From contig NC_057926.1 in NCBI RefSeq assembly GCF_018873765.1, positions 52,929,878 to 52,993,877 of the forward strand: a stretch of DNA of 64,000 bases, written 5' to 3'. The notes under the pieces are model-generated. The model saw nothing but the letters and a program-made list of their open reading frames with translations, made no database searches and was not told the origin of the DNA. Positions 12,096 through 22,620 of this stretch are shown one piece after another; position 1 is the stretch's first letter, and every line of letters begins with the position of its first letter. Origin of the DNA: Telopea speciosissima. Its lineage: Eukaryota; Streptophyta; Magnoliopsida; Proteales; Proteaceae. A program made the position numbers and the translations under genes.

Positions 12096-13088
12096 TTAAT
12101 TTTCAGATTTTTGATCTTTGACGACAAAGGGGTGTGATAAGAGTTCTGAAACAGTCCATCTCTTCCTCGAATCCTTCTGCAAACAACACTTGATGAAGTT
12201 CTGAAATTCCTCCGAAGCACTTTCCGGCAAACTTGGTGGTTCTCCGAAACATATGGCACACATTAGCGTAGCCCAATAGGGTTTCTGCTCTGGAGTCAAG
12301 AAGGGGAAATGACCCACATAGAGCTCAAATAGCGTAAGCCCCAAACTCCAGATATCCGCAGCGTAACCGTCGTAATTCGAACCGTAGGTGTCTGGATCGA
12401 ACCTCTCAGGGCTCATGTAAGCACAGGTACCCACATAAGAATCGCAGGGTTCGAGCATACGGCACATGATCTTGCTGACTCCAAAATCTGCAATTTTGAC
12501 TTCCATCTTCTGATTCACAAGCAGATTTGCAGGTTTGATGTCTCTGTGAACGATTTTCTGAGAGTGTAAGTAATTAAGACCGTTAAGGACTTGTCGAGCA
12601 ATGCTGGAGAGTGAGAGTTCGGAGAGGGTTCCGTTGGATTTGAGGAGGGTATCAAGTGTATCGGCATCCATGTACTCCATGAGGATTGCGATGTCGCCTG
12701 ACGGTTTTTCGAAAATTCCGTGGCATCTGACGGTGAAGGGGGAGTCGGTACGGCGGAGGATCTCTATCTCACGTAAGATCTGACGGCGGACGGTGGTGTC
12801 GCAATCGCCTCGGACAACTTTGAGTGCGTAGATGGCGGAGGTGCGCTTGTGGCGGACTTGGTAGACTGTGCCACCGTTGCCGTGGCCGAGGACTTTGAGT
12901 TTCTCGAGATCGGAGAGGCGGTCGACTTCTTGTGATATGGTGGTGGTGGAGGGGGCGACGCCGGCGGATATGATGGCGGAGGAGAGTGAAGTAGGAGGGA
13001 GTTGGAGGGTGAAGCGAGGGCGGTAGTCGGCGGAGTCCTGCAAGGGGAGGCGGAGGTTGAGGTTACGGCGTTGTCTAACAAGTGCCAT
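12096..13088 (-). CDS. MKK9: MAP kinase kinase, group D (MKK7/MKK9-like)
   Basis: A 330-residue dual-specificity protein kinase that in plants phosphorylates MAP kinases (MPK3/MPK6 for Arabidopsis MKK9) in stress, ethylene and senescence signalling. It is encoded without introns, as is usual for group D. The N-terminus MALVRQRRNLNLRLPL is the basic-hydrophobic MAPK docking site of this group. The glycine loop is G68-x-G70-x-x-G73, the ATP lysine K90, HRD 181-183, DFG 201-203 and SPERF 226-230. Length and start match the family, and the ATG lies about 45 bp below the expected cap site. Oddity: the plant activation motif S/T-x5-S/T reads M211-LEPCD-S217, so the first phosphoacceptor is missing (ATG codon at 12456-12458) while S217 is kept. 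Otherwise the kinase looks whole. Confidence 0.93.
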   Translation of the reverse strand: MALVRQRRNLNLRLPLQDSADYRPRFTLQLPPTSLSSAIISAGVAPSTTTISQEVDRLSDLEKLKVLGHGNGGTVYQVRHKRTSAIYALKVVRGDCDTTVRRQILREIEILRRTDSPFTVRCHGIFEKPSGDIAILMEYMDADTLDTLLKSNGTLSELSLSSIARQVLNGLNYLHSQKIVHRDIKPANLLVNQKMEVKIADFGVSKIMCRMLEPCDSYVGTCAYMSPERFDPDTYGSNYDGYAADIWSLGLTLFELYVGHFPFLTPEQKPYWATLMCAICFGEPPSLPESASEEFQNFIKCCLQKDSRKRWTVSELLSHPFVVKDQKSEN

Positions 13089-13160
13089 CTTGTGCTGGTG
13101 GTGACTGGTGAGAGAGTGGTGGAAGCTTTTTCGGGAAGACAGGTGGGAGTGGGAAGGAGT

Positions 13161-13167
13161 TTATATA
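13161..13167 (-). promoter_or_regulatory. TATA box of the MKK gene
   Basis: TATATAA on the minus strand, 73-79 bp upstream of the ATG at 13088. A start site about 30 bp downstream would give a 5' leader of roughly 45 nt. The upstream stretch to 13570 shows nothing else I can name. Confidence 0.6.
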
Positions 13168-13590
13168 GGCATGGATTTCCACCGATGGATTGAAAACGTG
13201 GGAAAGAACTAGGAAAGCAGGAGTTCGTTGGGTGTAAAATAGGAATATCGTATACGATTAGGATTGAGTTGAGTTCCCCTGCACGGAGGATTTTTTTTAT
13301 TTGTTTTTGGGTAAAGAGACCCTGCACGGAGGATCAGAGGATTAAAAATGTCCCATTGAAATGCGTAGAAGGGTATTTATGGAAGAAAGTTTTTTGAGAA
13401 GTTTTTGAACTAAGCTCGTATCGATCATTGGATGGCATTATGGCAATGACGTCACATGTGAATATGAGAGACTGAGAGTGATAGTCTTTTTTAGTGGAAA
13501 AATATATTAATTAGGGAATGAAAAAAGTTTGTACATTGTCTTCCTTTGCAAGTAAAGTTTCCTATAAGTGGCACATTTGTAATTATCACT

Positions 13591-13746
13591 AAAAAAACAG
13601 GTCGTACCCAGTGCACAAGGCTCCCGCATTTAGCAAGGTTTGGGGAGGGTCAGATGTATGCAGTCTTACCCCTATTTCCAGAGAAACTGTTTCCAGGACT
13701 TGAACCCGTGACCAAGCGTTTAGCAAGAGTCAGACAGCGATAATTA
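13591..13746 (-). mobile_element. full-length Au-type SINE with 20-bp target duplication
   Basis: On the minus strand it carries GGTCACGGGTTCAAGTCCTG (B-box region), an AAACAGTTTCTCTGGAAATA body, CTGACCCTCCCC, and a GGGAGCCTTGTGCACTGGGT 3' end followed by a short T-run (A-run on the plus strand at 13591). Direct repeats GCACATTTGTAA(T/C)TATCACT at 13571-13590 and 13747-13766 (19 of 20 identical) mark the insertion. This is the cleanest SINE in the window. Confidence 0.85.
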
Positions 13747-13965
13747 GCACATTTGTAACTATCACTCTCGTCAATATATTAATTTTTTCTTTTTCCAAAA
13801 AAAAAAAATAGAGAGTTTTTTCTTTAGTGCGAATGTAAGGGAGAAGTATATACCTACTTCCTATTTACGAGAGTTCGGATCATCTTGGTGTACATCCAGA
13901 GTAATTAACATGACATACAATGGTAGATACATGTCTTAATAAATACTTATTTCGAAGGAGAGGGA

Positions 13966-14145
13966 GAGGATCTTTATCCCCTCCAGTTCTCTGCCCGACC
14001 TAGTTCCCCAGTGCCTCTAACAAGGTTTGGGGGTGCAATGACCACCCTACCCTTGCCCAAACACTTTGCCCGGGTTGGGTCCACCCCCCTTATTAGAGGC
14101 ACTGGGGAACTGGGTCGAGCAAGGAACTGCAGGGGATAATTTTTC
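13966..14145. mobile_element. hairpin MITE of the TTTATCC family
   Basis: Ends GAGGATCTTTATCCCCTCC and GGGGATAATTTTTC, with long pairing arms (AGTTCCCCAGTGCCTCTAA on the left, its complement on the right). Flanks GGAGAGGGA and GGAGAGGGT (8 of 9) look like a 9-bp target duplication, as made by Mutator-type transposases. Confidence 0.7.
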
Positions 14146-16371
14146 GGAGAGGGTTAGCAATATTTTTTTAAATTTAAACTTTTTCTATTTTTATGTGAGC
14201 ATAAATTCTGGCTCGCTTGTTAAACTCATTCATCTTTCTCCTTTGTTTTCTGAACATAAAACTTGCTTCATCTTTCGACTCTCTCAATTTCGGGCTAGGC
14301 CTGGTAGAACCGACCGAGCTTGCCCGACTAAATCCTGGTCCAACCCGGTTTGTTTACTTAAGCCCGACACATTTAGTAATTGGGCGGTCCCAGTGTGGGG
14401 TCCTAGCCCATCGGGCCTGTCGGGCGCCCGACCGACCAGACCCTTTGTCTTTTTTTAATTCATTCTCAAAGGTGCATGAACCCAACCATCAAGTTCAGAA
14501 AGGCAAACATTGCTTGTTCCAACATGATTCATCCCATGAAATCCTATTTTTGATTTTCATCATACCGTTAAACCCATCTGTTGTTTTAATCCATTTACCA
14601 ACCATTCATGAATTAATATCAACCAAACATAAAAAAAATAAAAACTCGTGGAACATCCATATTTTAGTTCTTATATACCCCAAATTTATTGGTAGTCATT
14701 CAAACATAGATCCATCTTCTATGATACTTCTCTGAATGCATTTTTTTTCATTCATTTCTATTCTTGCATCTCAGAGAAATTTTTATTCATAATTATTAAG
14801 GTTGTGCCGTTTAAAGCCTGTTTAAATTTAACCAGGCTCATAGCTCAGTTTAACAGCGTTTAAGGTCCAATTACACTAGACCGATTATAGCCCGAAGCCC
14901 AACCTAGCCTGATCGGGCCCGACCAGGCCCGACCTGAATACTTAAACGGACGATCACGGTGCAGTCTTTAAGGACCGTGAGGCCCGATCGAACCCGACCG
15001 AGCCCGACTGGTTGACACCCATATACTGTTCTTCGATACCCTCCACACACCATGTGAAGGCCTCAAAATTCCTTAACTATGTCTGAAAGAAAACCACCCC
15101 TTTCTTTTTGTACCATTGGTCACATATTGATATCAGAGACGTATTATCTAAGGAAACTTAAGTGCCAAGGGTAAAAGTAATGTTTTACTCCTCCTCGAGT
15201 TGGGATCAGCTCCCCACATGGGGTGCCACCCCACATGGATCTCATCATATCAATTTCAGAATCTTTATAATGTAGCTTCCTTTAGGTTAGATTTGGATGC
15301 TTAGAATGAAAAATAAGACAAAAATCATGATGGTGCAATGATTGATTTATGTATCTATCTCTCTTCAAGTTCTTTTCTTTTTTGAAAATTTCTTTCCTCT
15401 TCTTGGTATCCAAAGATTCCAAACATAGCTTGAAAAATCTGGAATAGATGGATGATTTCTTTCTATCAAAGAACGATACCTAAATGTAAGGGTGTCAATC
15501 GATTCAGTTTTGATTCGATTCAAGATACAAAATGCATAAACAAAATCGAATTGAACTGACTGTAGGAACACATTTAAAAAAAACCGGATCAATTCAATTT
15601 TGTTTTTTTATTAGTGTTTTGTATTTGGTTCCTTATTTGATTTGAATTCAGTTTCATAGCCGGTTTAGTTCCTATTTTAGCATTCATGAATCATCCACAA
15701 ATATAATTCACCAATAAATTATGTAGAGTATTAAGCCTCCAACTGTTAATACAGATTCTGTTTTTGGCTTTCATGAAAAACCCCATAAAGACATTTTACT
15801 AATAAATATTATCTGATACTAAGCCTCCAACTATTAATATAGATTATGATTTAGGTAAACTTGTTAAATGTTAGTACTTGAATCAATTATAAATTGTACC
15901 CAAAAAAGAATAAAAAAAACTAAGATCTAGGGAAATGAACCATTCTATTTTATGCTTCAACGGGTATTCTTTCACAATCTTATATGTTATAATCTTATTC
16001 TACTGTAAGCATGTTTCCTTGAAATTTTATGATCATTTGTGAATATCATCTTATTCGGTTCTAAATGAACGGTTTTGGGGCCTGAGCGTTTAGCTTAGAT
16101 GGTGCTGTCAGTGTTAGGTCTGGTCGGAAGACGCTGGAGGTTAGGTGAAGAAAAAAATTCAACGGTTTCATCCTTGAAATCAAAGCGAATCAAACTGAGA
16201 AATGTTTCTTATGCTGTCAAGTGCAGATTCAAATCTAAGTCCTCTAACATAATGAGCCGTGGGATCCACATTAACATTCTCTCTCATAGTTTGACCATGT
16301 GAATCCCATGTAGATGATACCATTCTCTAAAATCTCATTGGTGTGGTGTGGAGCTTCCTTCTTACACTACC
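14146..16371. other. intergenic with family-name repeats
   Basis: No gene seen. Stretches at about 14285-14445 and 14815-15025 are GC-rich and full of GCCCGACC/CGGGCC words, the second ending GGTTGACACCC. 15483-15700 begins AGGGTGTCAATCGATTC. All resemble degenerate hAT-like non-autonomous elements. At 15700-15855 a roughly 100-bp segment with AAGCCTCCAACT and TTAATA.AGATT words occurs twice in tandem. Confidence 0.45.
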
Positions 16372-17225
16372 TGTTGCGTCAAGAAATCGTCGAGCGGTCC
16401 TGCGAGTGCCGTCACCTGCAAGTGGACCAAAGGGGTCAATCAGAGAGAACCGGTGTGGTCCCGGCCTAGGGCTCTCCGATGCCAAAGTTAGATCTCCTGG
16501 CGCAAATAGATGAATAGTGATTATTCAGTATGAGTTTAGCTGTCCCCTGATGGGGTTGCGTACCTTGCCTTTTATAGTAGCATATGGCGGTGTATGGCGG
16601 TGTGGAGAGTCCCCGTTTGAGGGCGATTGTGCTGTTGAGTGGATAGAGGCCCTGGGTAACGGGACTCTATCCTGATTGGCCATCTCCCCGTGAGAGGGAG
16701 TGTCCGGGTGGCATCAGGATCCTTGGTGGATAGATACCCGCGTGTGGTGATAACGTCCTCGGTGCTTGAATCCGTCTAGATGACGTGACCTCTAAGCGGC
16801 GGTCTAGAGTCCTGGTAGTGACGTGAGTCTTAGTGATACGAAGGGTCGTAGATGGGTGGCCCCCACCTCACGTGCCCACGATGCTTGCTTGGGTGCAGGC
16901 CGCGCCTGGGTGAGGCCGCGCCTGGATGTGTGGCTGCGCTGAGGCCGCGCCCTGGTGAGGAGGCCGGGCCTGGGTGAGGCCGCTCCCTGGTGAGGAGGCT
17001 GCGCCTGGGTGAGGCCGCGCCCTGGTGAGGAGGCCGCGCCTGGGTGAGTGAGGAGTGAGGAGGCCGCGCCTGGGTGAGGCCGCGCCCTGATGCGGGGCCG
17101 CGCCCGAGTGGTGGCCGCGCCCCCGAGTGGTGCTGGGACCCCGGTTCGTTCCCCTTAGCTATGGAGCGGGTCGTCCTGTGACACGTGGCGGTCGTTGATT
17201 GGCCCGGTGAATATTGGATGTATCA
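16372..17225 (-). mobile_element. solo LTR of an LTR retrotransposon
   Basis: An 854-bp element that begins TGTTGCGTCAAG and ends GGATGTATCA (TG...CA). It is flanked by perfect 5-bp target repeats CTACC at 16367-16371 and 17226-17230. Read on the minus strand it has a U3 part, a TATAAAAGG promoter near 16569-16577, and an R-U5 part ending CTTGACGCAACA. It is a single LTR with no internal region. Family Gypsy is likely from the style of the 3' end, but this is not proven. Perfect target repeats suggest a moderately recent insertion. It is an abrupt GC-rich island in AT-rich DNA. Confidence 0.85.
16890..17130. repeat. GC-rich minisatellite within the solo LTR
   Basis: Several tandem units of roughly 18 and 35 bp built from GGCCGCGCCTGGGTGAGG and GCCCTGGTGAGGA words, inside the presumed U3 part of the LTR. 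Confidence 0.75.
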
Positions 17226-17230
17226 CTACC

Positions 17231-18916
17231 CTTGTGAGAAACCCTCTCCTTTTGCTATTATATTTTTCAATCTTTCTAAAAATTATAAGGCAATGACTAA
17301 AAGCAAGTTCTTGTACATTTCAACTGTCTAATTAATCATTATTGTAACGTTTAATCCTAATCATTTGTTTAACCACTAAATTCACAATTTCATGACAAAT
17401 GATAAGAGATAACACAATAGATAACAATTCATACTGTAGGATATTTAGAAGTTATATATAAGACAACACAAATGTTCCATTTATTTTAAATGTTTAATTA
17501 TATTTAGGATAAATGGAGAAAACTCTTTTGCTTTTGAGTGTAATTAATTAGTTCATGCCTAATTTATTTGGGATTTGTTGAGATAAGGAATTTTCGATTT
17601 TAACAAATGGCCTTTAAAAAGCGTATCAATTAAGCTAGTGGAGTGCCATGACCACTTGCTCTCTCTTTCCCTCTCTTTTACTTATTATTATTTTTTTTGG
17701 AAGAGGAAGGGTGGAGAGATTTATACATTGCCTTTAAGTGTAGGCACCTCTCACTTTAAGTCAATAAACGTATGAAAAACAAAAATCTCACGATCCGTAT
17801 ACAAGAGGTCCACGTATTCAAAAAGAAAAAAAATCAAAGGACTGTACCCTATTGACAATGTGTTTATTATTATTACCTTCTTTCACCAACCATTAAAAGG
17901 TATTAGGTTTACGAGGCGTACAAATAAAGTAGACTGAGAATCCTCAATCCATTCGATGTTCAAACAACAAAGTAGCTGTCCACTTTGCTCAAATTGAGTA
18001 GTCCATTATATTTAAAGGGTATAGCCGAATAGGATAGTTGTTCAAAAAAAAAAAAAAAATCCCAAATTGAAATGTTTTCAAAATATAAAATAGGGGGAGG
18101 GTTTCCCAAGATGCCAGTATAAGAAGAATGGTATACTTCATATGAGGCTCACATGGGGCTCGTAAGTCAAAATAAGAGAGAGCATCAGTTTGAATCCCAT
18201 TGTTTATGAAGTGAGAGACGTATACTGAATCTACAAAGGGAGGGGCCACATGTTTCCTTTTCCTACAAAGCAATAAAAACTTTCTATAATAGCTGTGTTG
18301 ATATAATCCTACCTTTTTGAATCATCAGACGAATTGTTGATAGAAGAGGTTCACCCTTGGAATAATCACATGCCAAATTTTAAGTTTTTTTTTTTTTTTG
18401 GGTAAACGCTCAAATTTTAAGTTTCACTTACTTAAATAACATAACATACTATGTTTTTTTTTTCTTCTCCTAAAAAAACACAACATATTAGAACTTTTAT
18501 CTTTTTGTTTATGGGTTCTTCTAGGCATTGTTATGCATAGTGAAGTATAATGCTTCATTATTTATCACTTGGCAGTACATAGGTTAGTCCATATGATAGA
18601 GGACCTCACATACATCTCAATGACCTAATTTTAATCCAAAATAACTTAGGAAAGTTGTTCAAATTCTAATTCATAGTCTTAATAAAATTAACAAAATGCC
18701 ATCCGATGGAGATAAATATAAAATACAAAATGACATCTTTTGTAACTTTAACTACTTCCTCTACTCATTTTAAGCTGAATTGTAGTAATTAGATTTTTCT
18801 CTGGTCTTCTATCACATGGAATAAACCATGTACTCCCATGCAACAAATAGTAAAACTTTATACTTCACTAGTCATAGTGACAGGAAAGAAAACCCTTTAT
18901 TATTATTTTTTTAATA
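17231..18916. other. intergenic, nothing identified
   Basis: AT-rich with T and A runs (for example 18041-18059, 18387-18400). No gene or clear repeat structure. Confidence 0.5.
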
Positions 18917-19049
18917 GTCGAAATGAAGTTACTCCAATCTACCGACCTTAACATTCAACCAAGTTTCATACTTTCAGATTGTAGATGATGAAGTATGAGA
19001 ATTTGTTGAATTTTAAGGTTGGTAGATTTGGAGTAACTACATTTCGACC
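18917..19049. mobile_element. hairpin MITE
   Basis: GTCGAAATGAAGTTACTCCA at the left pairs with TGGAGTAACTACATTTCGAC at the right. The pairing continues inward through ATCTACCGACCTTAA and ATACTT. Arms of about 60 bp meet almost without a loop. Flanks are AT-rich with no certain target duplication. Confidence 0.6.
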
Positions 19050-19589
19050 AATTTAATTTCGTACTTTCATAGACTGAAGATGATGAAGTAGCTAGCCATT
19101 GCCTAATGTAGTGGAATTGCGTTGCTCATCGAAACAGTTGTAAAGTGGCACATCTCGTGTTTGAAATCCTTCCCATTATGAAATTTAAGATTGTGGTTAG
19201 TATGCATTTTCGGAATACATTATTATGAGTTTAGAACGCATTATGAAGCCCGATTCTTCTCTATTTTCTTGCATTCTAAACCTACGTCTTCTTTAATTTA
19301 TATCTTTGAAATTTGTTCGACATCCAAAATCTATTCCAAGATACATACCAAACACAACCTAAATGTCAATGAAACTACCAATGACAGATAATGACTTTTG
19401 TGTAGAGGCCTATTAACATGGGGATTTATACACATGTTTTCCCCATTAAAATTTCGGGTTATGTTTTCTTTACTTACATTTCATCTTTTTATCAATAAAA
19501 ATGTGACACAAACTGAAAAGAGCCCTCACCCCTTAGCAGCCAAATGCCTAATTCCAGGTTTGACTACTTGCAGCTAAACCTTGCGTTGA

Positions 19590-19665
19590 CAAGAGTTTTT
19601 TTTTTTTTTTTTTTTTTTTGATGAAATTGTAATCACACAAACCACACACCAATCTCAAAAGGCAA
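19590..19665 (-). repeat. poly-A-tailed retroelement 3' end (family of three)
   Basis: A T-run of about 26 precedes GAAATTGTAATCACACAAAC and CACACACCAATC. The same block behind a T-run occurs at 43528-43595 and 43820-43895. Read on the minus strand these are short 3' ends followed by poly-A, as left by LINE- or SINE-type retroposition. Confidence 0.5.
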
Positions 19666-19726
19666 GAGTTTATGTTTGACACACATTTATCTTAAGAAAT
19701 GATATGAAATTAAAGATGGATAATTA

Positions 19727-20098
19727 AGGGTGTCAATCAGTCTGGTTTCAATCGTCTAGTATCTATTTCGGCCCGTTATTGGGCCAACTTGAGACCAAAA
19801 CGTTAAAGAATTTTCAGTTTAGACCGATCCATTTTTTGGTTTACATGTATATATAATTTTTTTTTTGGGATAATCTTAGGTTTTTGGTTTCTTATCTGGT
19901 CTCAATTTTTATTAGGTTCAGTTTGATTTTCAATTTCAGTCAATACATTTGATTGGTCCGATTTAGTTTCAATTTCTACTAGTTTTATAAAACCCAACCC
20001 AAAACCAACCGTTTAGAGTTTGATTTGACTCATATCTGGGATGGAACGATTGGTTTCAATTGATCCCACCAGTTCGAGCTGAACTTTGACTCCCTAGA
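19727..20098. mobile_element. hAT-like non-autonomous element (probable)
   Basis: Begins AGGGTGTCAATC and ends TTTGACTCCCTAG, giving imperfect inverted ends AGGGTGTCAA/AGGGAGTCAA. The interior is rich in GGTTT/AACC words. No coding region. Confidence 0.4.
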
Positions 20099-20219
20099 TG
20101 GATTAGTGAAGAGACCTGAAGTCAAAACAATCCGTATAGTGAAAACATCCCTGAGCGTGGGATACTTGTGACAATTTATTAAAAGGGAAGGGGTAGCATG
20201 GGTAGTTCAGATTACCCAC

Positions 20220-20304
20220 AATCTTGGCTAAAAAACTAAATTTGCCTAAGCAGTGATGTCTAAATCTTGGCTAAAAAGCTAAATTTGCTAAAGCAGTGAC
20301 GTCC
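20220..20304. repeat. tandem repeat, 2 x about 43 bp
   Basis: Two units with AATCTTGGCTAAAAA, CTAAATTTGC and AAGCAGTGA in the same order. Confidence 0.7.
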
Positions 20305-20650
20305 ACGAAAGTGACGGAAAAAAGCGGTCGTGAGGAATGACGTTAATTTGCAAGTCCAGAAGAGCGATAGGAAACAGCAGAGTGATGGTATCAGCAGAAC
20401 GTTGTCATTAAAGAGGTAAGAGTTTCTAACCATTAATTAATTAGTTAATTAAAGGGATTTTTTGTTTGGTAGACGTTAACCAAAGGGATTAATTAAATGG
20501 AAAAGTCAAAATCAAAATCAAGATATTGCGCTTTTCATGCAAGTGATACTTCCTTCGTGTTGTCTTCCTCGGAGAGTTGGAGTCTACTCGAAGGCTGGTG
20601 ATGGGGAGATAGGATTGCTCTTAAGTCTTGTGGATCCCCCCACCTTTACC

Positions 20651-20838
20651 GAGAAGGATTCTGTTCAGCACCTTGCTCGGGCTGCATGTGCAGTGCTAGA
20701 CTTGGTGAGGCATGAAAAGACCATCTCACCCCTGCTCGGCAAGGCGCTCGGACAGGGATGAGGCAGTCTTTTCATGCCTCACTGTGTCCGATGCTGCACG
20801 TACAGCCCGGGCAGTTGGGTGTTGGACAAGAGCCGAGT
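20651..20838. mobile_element. hairpin MITE flanked by 12-bp direct repeats
   Basis: Arms pair through GCTCGGGCTGCATGTGCAG and GAGGCATGAAAAGAC with their complements around a loop near 20730-20760. CCCACCTTTACC occurs exactly 200 bp apart at 20639-20650 and 20839-20850, consistent with a target duplication of 9 bases or more. Inverted ends are imperfect (GAGAAGGATTCTGTT against ACTCGGCTCTTGTCC). Confidence 0.65.
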
Positions 20839-20890
20839 CCCACCTTTACCAATGAGCATACGCTGAGTATTCTTTATGGGTCGACATTCT

Positions 20891-21062
20891 CTGTGGGGAA
20901 GTGTGACTCCTGTACTAGTGTGGGGGCCAATGAGACTGCATGCATTTGCATCATGGGGGTGGAGCTGTCATTTTTCACCTCCTGTGTTTACTGTTTAGGT
21001 GTAAACGATACACTCTCATATATAGAACTTTTCTCCATTCTTTATACATTGGTTGAGAGGTG
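20891..21062. repeat. dispersed repeat family R1, copy 1
   Basis: GTGGGGAAGTGTGACTCCTG, then GGGCCAATGAGA, ATCATGGGGGTGGAGCTGTC and GTGTAAACGATACACTC. Relatives lie at 22045-22200, 23005-23215, 42428-42556 and 47405-47605. Confidence 0.55.
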
Positions 21063-21148
21063 ACTGAGATCAGCAATTTCAACAAATTTAAAACCAATCC
21101 ATAAAAAGAAGACAAAATATTCTTTTCACGGCTGAGAGGGCGGAGGTC

Positions 21149-21289
21149 GGATCGTATCCTTGTACAAGTACTATCCAATGCCCTCTAGGGCCAGCCATAT
21201 GGAATACATTGTGGGATCCATAGTGGGAGTGGATTCCATGTGACTGGCCCTAAAGGGCATTAGACGGTACTTGTACAAGGACATGATCC
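21149..21289. mobile_element. hairpin MITE, GGATCGTATCC ends
   Basis: GGATCGTATCCTTGTACAAG at the left pairs with CTTGTACAAGGACATGATCC at the right. Pairing continues through CAATGCCCTCTAGGGCCAG almost to the centre. Ends resemble the TTTATCC hairpin family, but the stem is different. No clear target duplication. Confidence 0.65.
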
Positions 21290-22044
21290 GTGCTCGGGAG
21301 GGCTTCCTATATGGTCCCCATTATTTTGCCACGTAAAAGATGATGTGATAATTGGATTTTATATCTAAAATTAATCTCACAAGTTCTCTCAATATACATT
21401 TGCATCACTCTTTAGCTAATGCTACTTTGCTACCCTTTGTTTTCAGTTTTTTTTTTTCCCGCTTTTCTTTCATTATTTTATTTTTAATTAATTTCCAAAG
21501 ATTGATATTTTATGTTTCCAGTTCCGTTTATGATTTAATAAGACAATTATTATCTTAATCCCTAAGCAAAAGTCACTTATAGAGGAGATGAGATGAGTAT
21601 ATTAATTTAGGTCTATTAGTCTTTGCTCACAGATATGTAAAATAATTGCTAAATGCTTGATAAATAGATTAAAACCATCTCTTAATAGTCTTATTAGTCC
21701 TTAAAAGTGCTTTTTTAGTTACTCGAGCAATTTCTGATAACATTTTTATGGTGCATGAGATTTTATATTAGATGTGTCATAGTAAAAGTAAAAGTGGTCT
21801 GCTGATGCTTAAGCTTGATCTCAATAAGACTTATGAAGAGCCTAACCTAAAGGCTCTTTAAACGTTAATGGGTAAAAATATGTAAAAGGAAAAAAGTTCT
21901 ACTATGCCATAAAAAAAAATAAAAAAGGCCGGAACCTAACTAAAAGCTGCTTATAAAGAGCAGAACAGTGCCCTTTCCTATTTTGATATCAATTTTTCTC
22001 TTCCTTCATGTGTTCGAATCATTTTAAAACAATGTTGGCTTTTT
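21290..22044. other. intergenic, nothing identified
   Basis: AT-rich, no gene or recognisable repeat. Confidence 0.5.
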
Positions 22045-22200
22045 CAGTGGGGAAGTGTAACCCTTACGTGTGCACAGGGGACAATGAGAGCGGACACATT
22101 AGCATCATGGGTGCAGGATTTCCACCTTTCATAGAAACGAAGAGGTCATTTTGCCCCCTCAGTGTCTGGGCGTGAACAATACAATCCTGCATAGCTCCTT
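22045..22200. repeat. dispersed repeat family R1, copy 2
   Basis: GTGGGGAAGTGTAACCC, GACAATGAGAG, ATCATGGGTGCAGG and GGGCGTGAACAATACAATCC match the copy at 20891-21062. It lies just outside the left edge of the large duplication. Confidence 0.5.
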
Positions 22201-22451
22201 TAAAAAAATAAAGAAAAGAACTACGGTGAAATCATTTTCTATAGAAAAAGTTTGATACAATGTCAATTCAAAAGGGAAAGTGTACATTTTCCTAAATATC
22301 TTTGTTCATGAGAGAGATATGTCATAAATGCCCCTCTCTTTTTGTTAGTTTCCAAATGAAATTTTCTTATTGGTCTAAAACTGCAGTTGGGCAGTGTAGG
22401 GAACTCTATCCCTATTTCCTATAAAACTAAAATCATAGACAGCTCTCCAAT

Positions 22452-22620
22452 GGATCCGGCTCCTCTCCACGGAGTTCAGTGCCTAGGGCACGCCCAAGGG
22501 GCATCCAAGGATTGAACTGTGCCACACACATCTCGACGCACACCTAGAGATGTATGCGACATAACCCAACGACTGGATGCCCCATGGGCATATTGGGCTC
22601 TTGGAGAGGAGCACAATCCC
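22452..22620. mobile_element. hairpin MITE, GGATCCGGCTCCTCTCC family (in duplication A)
   Basis: Left GGATCCGGCTCCTCTCCACG, right GGAGAGGAGCACAATCCC on the plus strand, giving inverted ends, with an inner pair around CACACATCTCGA/TAGAGATGTATGCG. Its duplicate is at 46850-47019 and an independent relative is at 38861-39025. Confidence 0.6.

Noticed and set aside
12764-13327. Long open frame of 187 codons overlapping the MKK start
   Set aside because: It overlaps the MKK coding start and upstream region on the same strand in another frame and is Ser/Pro/Thr-rich, as expected from an out-of-frame reading of a GC-richer exon. No family features.
14217-14735. 172-codon open frame
   Set aside because: It crosses a GCCCGACC-rich repeat and AT-rich DNA, no domain is visible, and the composition changes mid-frame.
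16372-17225. CpG island of a gene
   Set aside because: Exact TG...CA ends with 5-bp target copies and a tandem array explain the GC richness.
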